From contig CM057464.1 in assembly GCA_030035585.1 (NCBI GenBank), positions 75,314,919-75,378,918 on the forward strand: a DNA stretch of 64,000 nucleotides, written 5' to 3'. Position 1 is the stretch's first letter; each line of letters starts with the position of its first letter. The stretch comes from Dugong dugon (taxonomy: Eukaryota > Chordata > Mammalia > Sirenia > Dugongidae). Below the pieces are notes generated by a model. The model saw only the letters and a list, made by a program, of their open reading frames with translations. It made no database searches and was not told where the DNA came from. This document shows, one piece after another, positions 60,200-64,000 of this stretch. A program made the translations under genes and the position numbers.

Positions 60200-62400
60200 T
60201 CTGGCAGCACATGAAGAGATTGTTATATAATATTAGAAATGAGAATGGGCAAATAATCACAGATAAAGAAATGATTTTAAATACTGTAAGAAAATACAAC
60301 TTTATGCCAATAATTCTATAGGTAAAATGGGTGGTTTTCTAATAAAATTAAATTGACTAAAGGACTGGTGGGAAACCTTACGTGCTAAAATCACAGAAGC
60401 AGGAAAGTTAGACAAAGATTACCTCTCTAAAACGCATTAGGATCATGTGGTTTTACAGGCAAATTCTACCAAATTCTTCACGGATTCATGTTATTTTTCT
60501 ATGCTGTGGAATTGTTTTTTATAAGGAAAGCTTCCCAACGCATAGCCCAAGTACCAAAACACCTGAGAATGCAGTGTTAAAACAAAACATCTACGGGTTA
60601 GTTTTGCTTAGGAGAACAGATGCAAAAATTCTGCGTAAAATCTTAGGTCCAACAGCAAAAGAATAGCACAACTTCATCAAGCAGATATTACCCTAGAAAT
60701 GCAATAATGGTTCAGTATTAGAAATTCATTCATACAATTCATTACTTAATAGATTTAATAAGAAGTATAAAATCATTTCAACAGATGCTCAATGCGCATA
60801 TAACAAAATTCAAAGCTAGGGTTTGATTAATTTTAAAACAAGAAGTTAGAAATGCAGAAAAATCTACAACAAACATCATTAATTATTAAACATCTCCAGT
60901 GAAGTCAGAAATTTCCAGTGAAGGCTATCATCATTCATATGTCTTGGAGATCATAGTCAATATTTTAAGACACAAAATAAGTAAAACTTATAAATGTTAG
61001 AAATGAAAAAAACAAAACTATAGCTGTTTGAAACAACTGATCATTTAGCTAGAAACTCCAAGAGAGTCAACTGAACAAAAATTATGATAAAAGTAACATT
61101 TCAAAATCAGTGGTGAAAGAATAGATAAATAAATGCTATGACAATAAGCTAGGCATTTGAGGGGGAAAACTTAGACTTCTACCTCGCACCATACACAAAG
61201 CATGTTAAGGTAGATTATAATGTTAAAGGCAAATAAATTAAAAATAAATAAAACTATCAGAAGACTATATGGAAAAGTATTTTTAAAATAGCTGGGTACG
61301 AAGAGTATTTCAAAACAAGTTATAAAACCCAAATGAAACTGAAGATATAAAAGCTGACAAATTTGACTAAATAAAAATTTGAAGCACCATATATGATATC
61401 AGACACAATAAAGTTTTAAAAAAATGACTAACTCAAAGAAAATATCGACTAGATATATAACATACACCAAAAATAGATTAATATTTATTAATCAGTGTAA
61501 AAGAGACAATGCTCCCCAAAAATATATTACAAATAATGAGAGCTTCCAATTCACAGAAGAAGGAATGTAAATGGCCAATATGAGAAAATGTTCAACCTTC
61601 TTTCTAATCAGGAAATACAAATTAAGAAAACAGTGATTTCATACCAGTATAAATTTATAAGAGCAATAATACCTAATGCAGGGTAACAACTAGTCCCATA
61701 CAACACAGGTGAATGTATAAAATGGTAAAGAATTTTTCAAGAGCAATTTGGCAGTATGCATTATAAATTAAAATCCAAGTGCTTTCTGAACCAACAATTC
61801 CACTTCTACGAAATACTAAAGAAATACTTGAATATAAATGATTAGCATACAAGGATGTCTACTGTAGCAAAATATTTGAAACAATTTAAATGTCAATCAA
61901 TAAAACCAAAAACCTCTGCTGTTGAGTCAATTCTGACTTATAGTGACCCTACAGGACACAGCAGAATTGCCCATAGGGTTTCCAAGGCTGTAAATCTTTA
62001 AGGAAGCGGATGGCCACATATTTCTCCAGAGGAACTGCTGCTGGGTTCAAACTGCCGACCTTTCGGTTAGCGGCTGAGTGCTTCATCACTGCGCCACCAG
62101 GACTCCTGTCAGTCAGTAGGAAACTAAATAAATAATAGTTCAACCATCCAACAGAATATTAATATTTTGCATATGGTGATGTGAAAAAAGAGTTCTAAGA
62201 TATAAACTTAAGTGAAAAAAATGCATATAAAGGATGCATATCACATCGTGAAGGAGCAATTTCATCAGGAAAACAGCAGAAGCTGGGAGGAGAGGGGGTC
62301 AATAAAGTATCTTTCATATTTCATTCTACATATTTTTAGATCAATTTTAAATAATCTTTTACAGGGAGGCTGTATTTGTGTATTACTTATTAAAAATAAC
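60200..62400 (+). mobile_element. Old L1/HAL1-like LINE with an AfroSINE insertion
   Basis: 'acagatgcaaaaattctgcg', 'gaaatgcaataatggttcag' and 'tcatttcaacagatgctcaa' are decayed ORF2 sequence, and 'agagcaatttggcagtatgc' lies near the 3' end. Frames are broken throughout. The AfroSINE at 61903-62105 interrupts it. The 5' limit is uncertain. Confidence 0.7.
61903..62105 (-). mobile_element. AfroSINE, long form
   Basis: It runs from 'ctgctgttgagtcaattctg' through 'ggatggccacatatttctcc' to 'cactgcgccaccaggactcc'. The flanks tgtcaatcaata/tgtcagtcagta are a worn target duplication. Confidence 0.93.
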
Positions 62401-63884
62401 TGTGAGAAGGAAAATGTTTCAAGCTTATTTATTCAATTATGTCTTGAATATTCTGGTAGACTCTATAAGAGATACAGAAGAAAGACTGAGGCAGGTCAGA
62501 GCTTCCCGTCCAGGTCTAAAGGCAGAGCTAAGCACTTCAGGTGTAGCTGGGTTTGCTCAGAAAGAGAGGAAGAGTGGAGGGACAAGCAGAGGTAGAGGTA
62601 GCAGTTGGTGACACTTTTTTGACAGGATGGCTGCCAGCCTGGGATACAAAGTGATCAGGCTGTAGAAAGCCTCTTAAAAGAGAATCAATAACTGAGAATA
62701 TATTCAGAAATTACCCTGCTTGGAGGGTAACCTTGTTCAAAATTTAACTGCCACAGAACAAATGCAGTAGTACAGTTTTGTCCTCATTTGTCAGGAATCC
62801 AGAAACAGGATAAGAGTAGAATGTGCTAAGTAAGCTGAGGCGTAAATGATGTAGAACAAAAGAAGCCATAAATCTCTGGGCACAAATGCTTTTTTGTATA
62901 TCCCCTCCCCTGCAGCCCTCCCCATCAATAATCAGATCCCGTGTTCTCCCATCATTGCAGCCGCCAGGGGCTGAGGATCAACAGTATTGGTGGCTGGGAA
63001 CAAAGAGGTATTCGATTCTGCTCTGAAGTGGAATGTACTGGTATCTGTTTTCACAATTTGCCAAGTATTGAATATAAAAGTCCTAGAATCTGCTTTTACT
63101 CTTCTTTCTCCTACCTGAGCATCCGAAAAACTTATGAGTATAAAGAACCTTATAATTACATTTACACTGATAGAACAATCAAGTACTGTATATAATCTAG
63201 CCTCTGCTGTTCTGAGTTACTAAGGACAGAAAAATTTCTGCAATTCTTTATCTGTATTCTACCAACTGAAAAAAATTAGACTTCTTTTTAAGTTTTCAAT
63301 CTTAGTCTTTCTTTACAGAATTCGGAGGCCTGATTAAAAATACAGCCTAAAACACAAAGATATTATATAAATTGATAAAAACAAATTAAATAGTCATTTC
63401 CACATTATTTACATATAAGATAAATCAACTATGTTTATGAGTGCCTTAGATAATTTGGGGTTTTAAACTTTTGAGTTTTGCAGAATTTCATAACTACTCT
63501 AAGTAGTTATGATTATAACTACAGAACAGTTTTCTTTAAAATCTAAATTAATACAAGATACCCTTGAAAATTATTGACGTACGACCTCTAATAACTCAGA
63601 TAAAAATATAAATAAATTACAGTGAGTACATACGGTTTCTCAGATTTCTTAACCATTTTATAACTGTTGGTTTCTGAAAAAAATCATATTTCCTCTTACC
63701 TTTATGATATTTCCTGTCTCATCCAATCTAGACAACAAATGCCTGCTTAAGTTCATTAAATTATTAGGTGCTTTTAGACTTCAAAATATAAAAGGGATTT
63801 CTTCTCTATATGGTTCACTATCTACGTGGCTCCATTGGTAAACCATTCAAGGTAGCTGTGGTGGGGCTAAAGAACATGACTTAG

Positions 63885-64000
63885 GAATCCATGCAAACTT
63901 GGATCCAGATCCTGCCAGCAACATAGGCTAGTAATTTGAGCTTGAGAAAATGATTTACTTTTGTGAAATTCAGGTTTACTCATCTGTAAAATTAAGTCAT
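63885..64000 (+). repeat. MIR SINE, cut by the window end
   Basis: 'ggatccagatcctgccagca', 'aatttgagcttgagaaaatg' and 'tttactcatctgtaaaatta' match the MIR core. Confidence 0.75.

Larger units (their letters stand above)
50405..64000 (-). other. DST: DST upstream intron, 5' part of window
   Basis: No DST exon was found here. The exon that must donate the G of the split Asp codon lies beyond the window or is too short to recognise. Mobile elements are listed separately. Stretches without a recognised feature are 50931-51439, 52441-53209, 53700-54080, 55590-57480, 57670-58215, 58410-60200 and 62400-63880. They are AT-rich, with no long open frame resembling a known protein. The part from 58500 to 59450 is somewhat more GC-rich. 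Confidence 0.75.

Noticed and set aside
63700..63749. Minus-strand block with a strong AAG|GTAAGA donor and an open frame MNLSRHLLSRLDETGNIIK, possibly an upstream DST exon
   Set aside because: It ends in phase 0, but the exon at 50343-50404 needs a donor ending one base into a codon. In the required frame there is a TGA nine codons earlier. The acceptor lacks a pyrimidine tract. Only a non-coding first exon would remain possible.
1..64000. CRISPR arrays, bacterial operons, phage or plasmid systems
   Set aside because: The sequence is mammalian intron DNA with SINEs, LINEs and spliced exons. The repeats are transposons or minisatellites without spacer structure.

Overview
The window looks like AT-rich, repeat-dense mammalian nuclear DNA, most likely from an afrotherian such as an elephant. 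The main evidence is about twenty copies of a tRNA-headed SINE (head 'ccctggtggcgcagtggtta', tail 'gggtcgctatgagtcggaat') that matches the AfroSINE family. An RTE/BovB-type LINE sharing that SINE tail, several L1 copies with one distinctive 3' UTR, and old MIR, L2, MER5-like and MaLR-like repeats also fit. Species assignment is inference.

One gene can be supported: the minus-strand DST (dystonin/BPAG1) plakin gene. Read right to left, five short exons encode most of the first calponin-homology domain (CH1) of its actin-binding domain: 50343-50404, 18039-18128, an optional 36-nt cassette at 17481-17516, 15749-15826 and 14170-14262. All but the first begin and end in phase 0. DST is preferred over MACF1 and plectin because of [19 protein letters not shown] and ALDYLK. 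A large alternative first coding exon lies further 3' at 7615-8370. It encodes an MGNVCGC N-terminus (candidate myristoylation and palmitoylation) followed by a basic patch, and it splices out in the same phase as the last CH1 exon. Transcripts starting there would join the same CH2 exons but lack CH1, which fits the known 'isoform 3' of DST. The CH2 exons (beyond base 1) and the 5'-most first exons (beyond base 64000) were not found.

Layout: 1-2556 is an L1 3' end with an AfroSINE in it; 2557-7614 is intron with old repeats; 7615-8370 is the isoform-3 exon, with its leader to about 8700; 8700-14169 is intron with L2 and AfroSINEs; 14170-18128 is the CH1 exon cluster; 18129-50342 is one intron of about 32 kb made largely of nested transposons; 50343-50404 is the first CH1 exon in the window; 50405-64000 is upstream intron with an L1 3' UTR doublet, old L1 and MIRs.

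No new protein system was found. The most notable observations are the cassette exon, the CH1-less alternative start, a hAT-like MITE inserted in an AfroSINE, three AfroSINEs serially inserted at one target motif, an unexplained 250-bp direct repeat, and internal tandem repeats that arose inside mobile elements.
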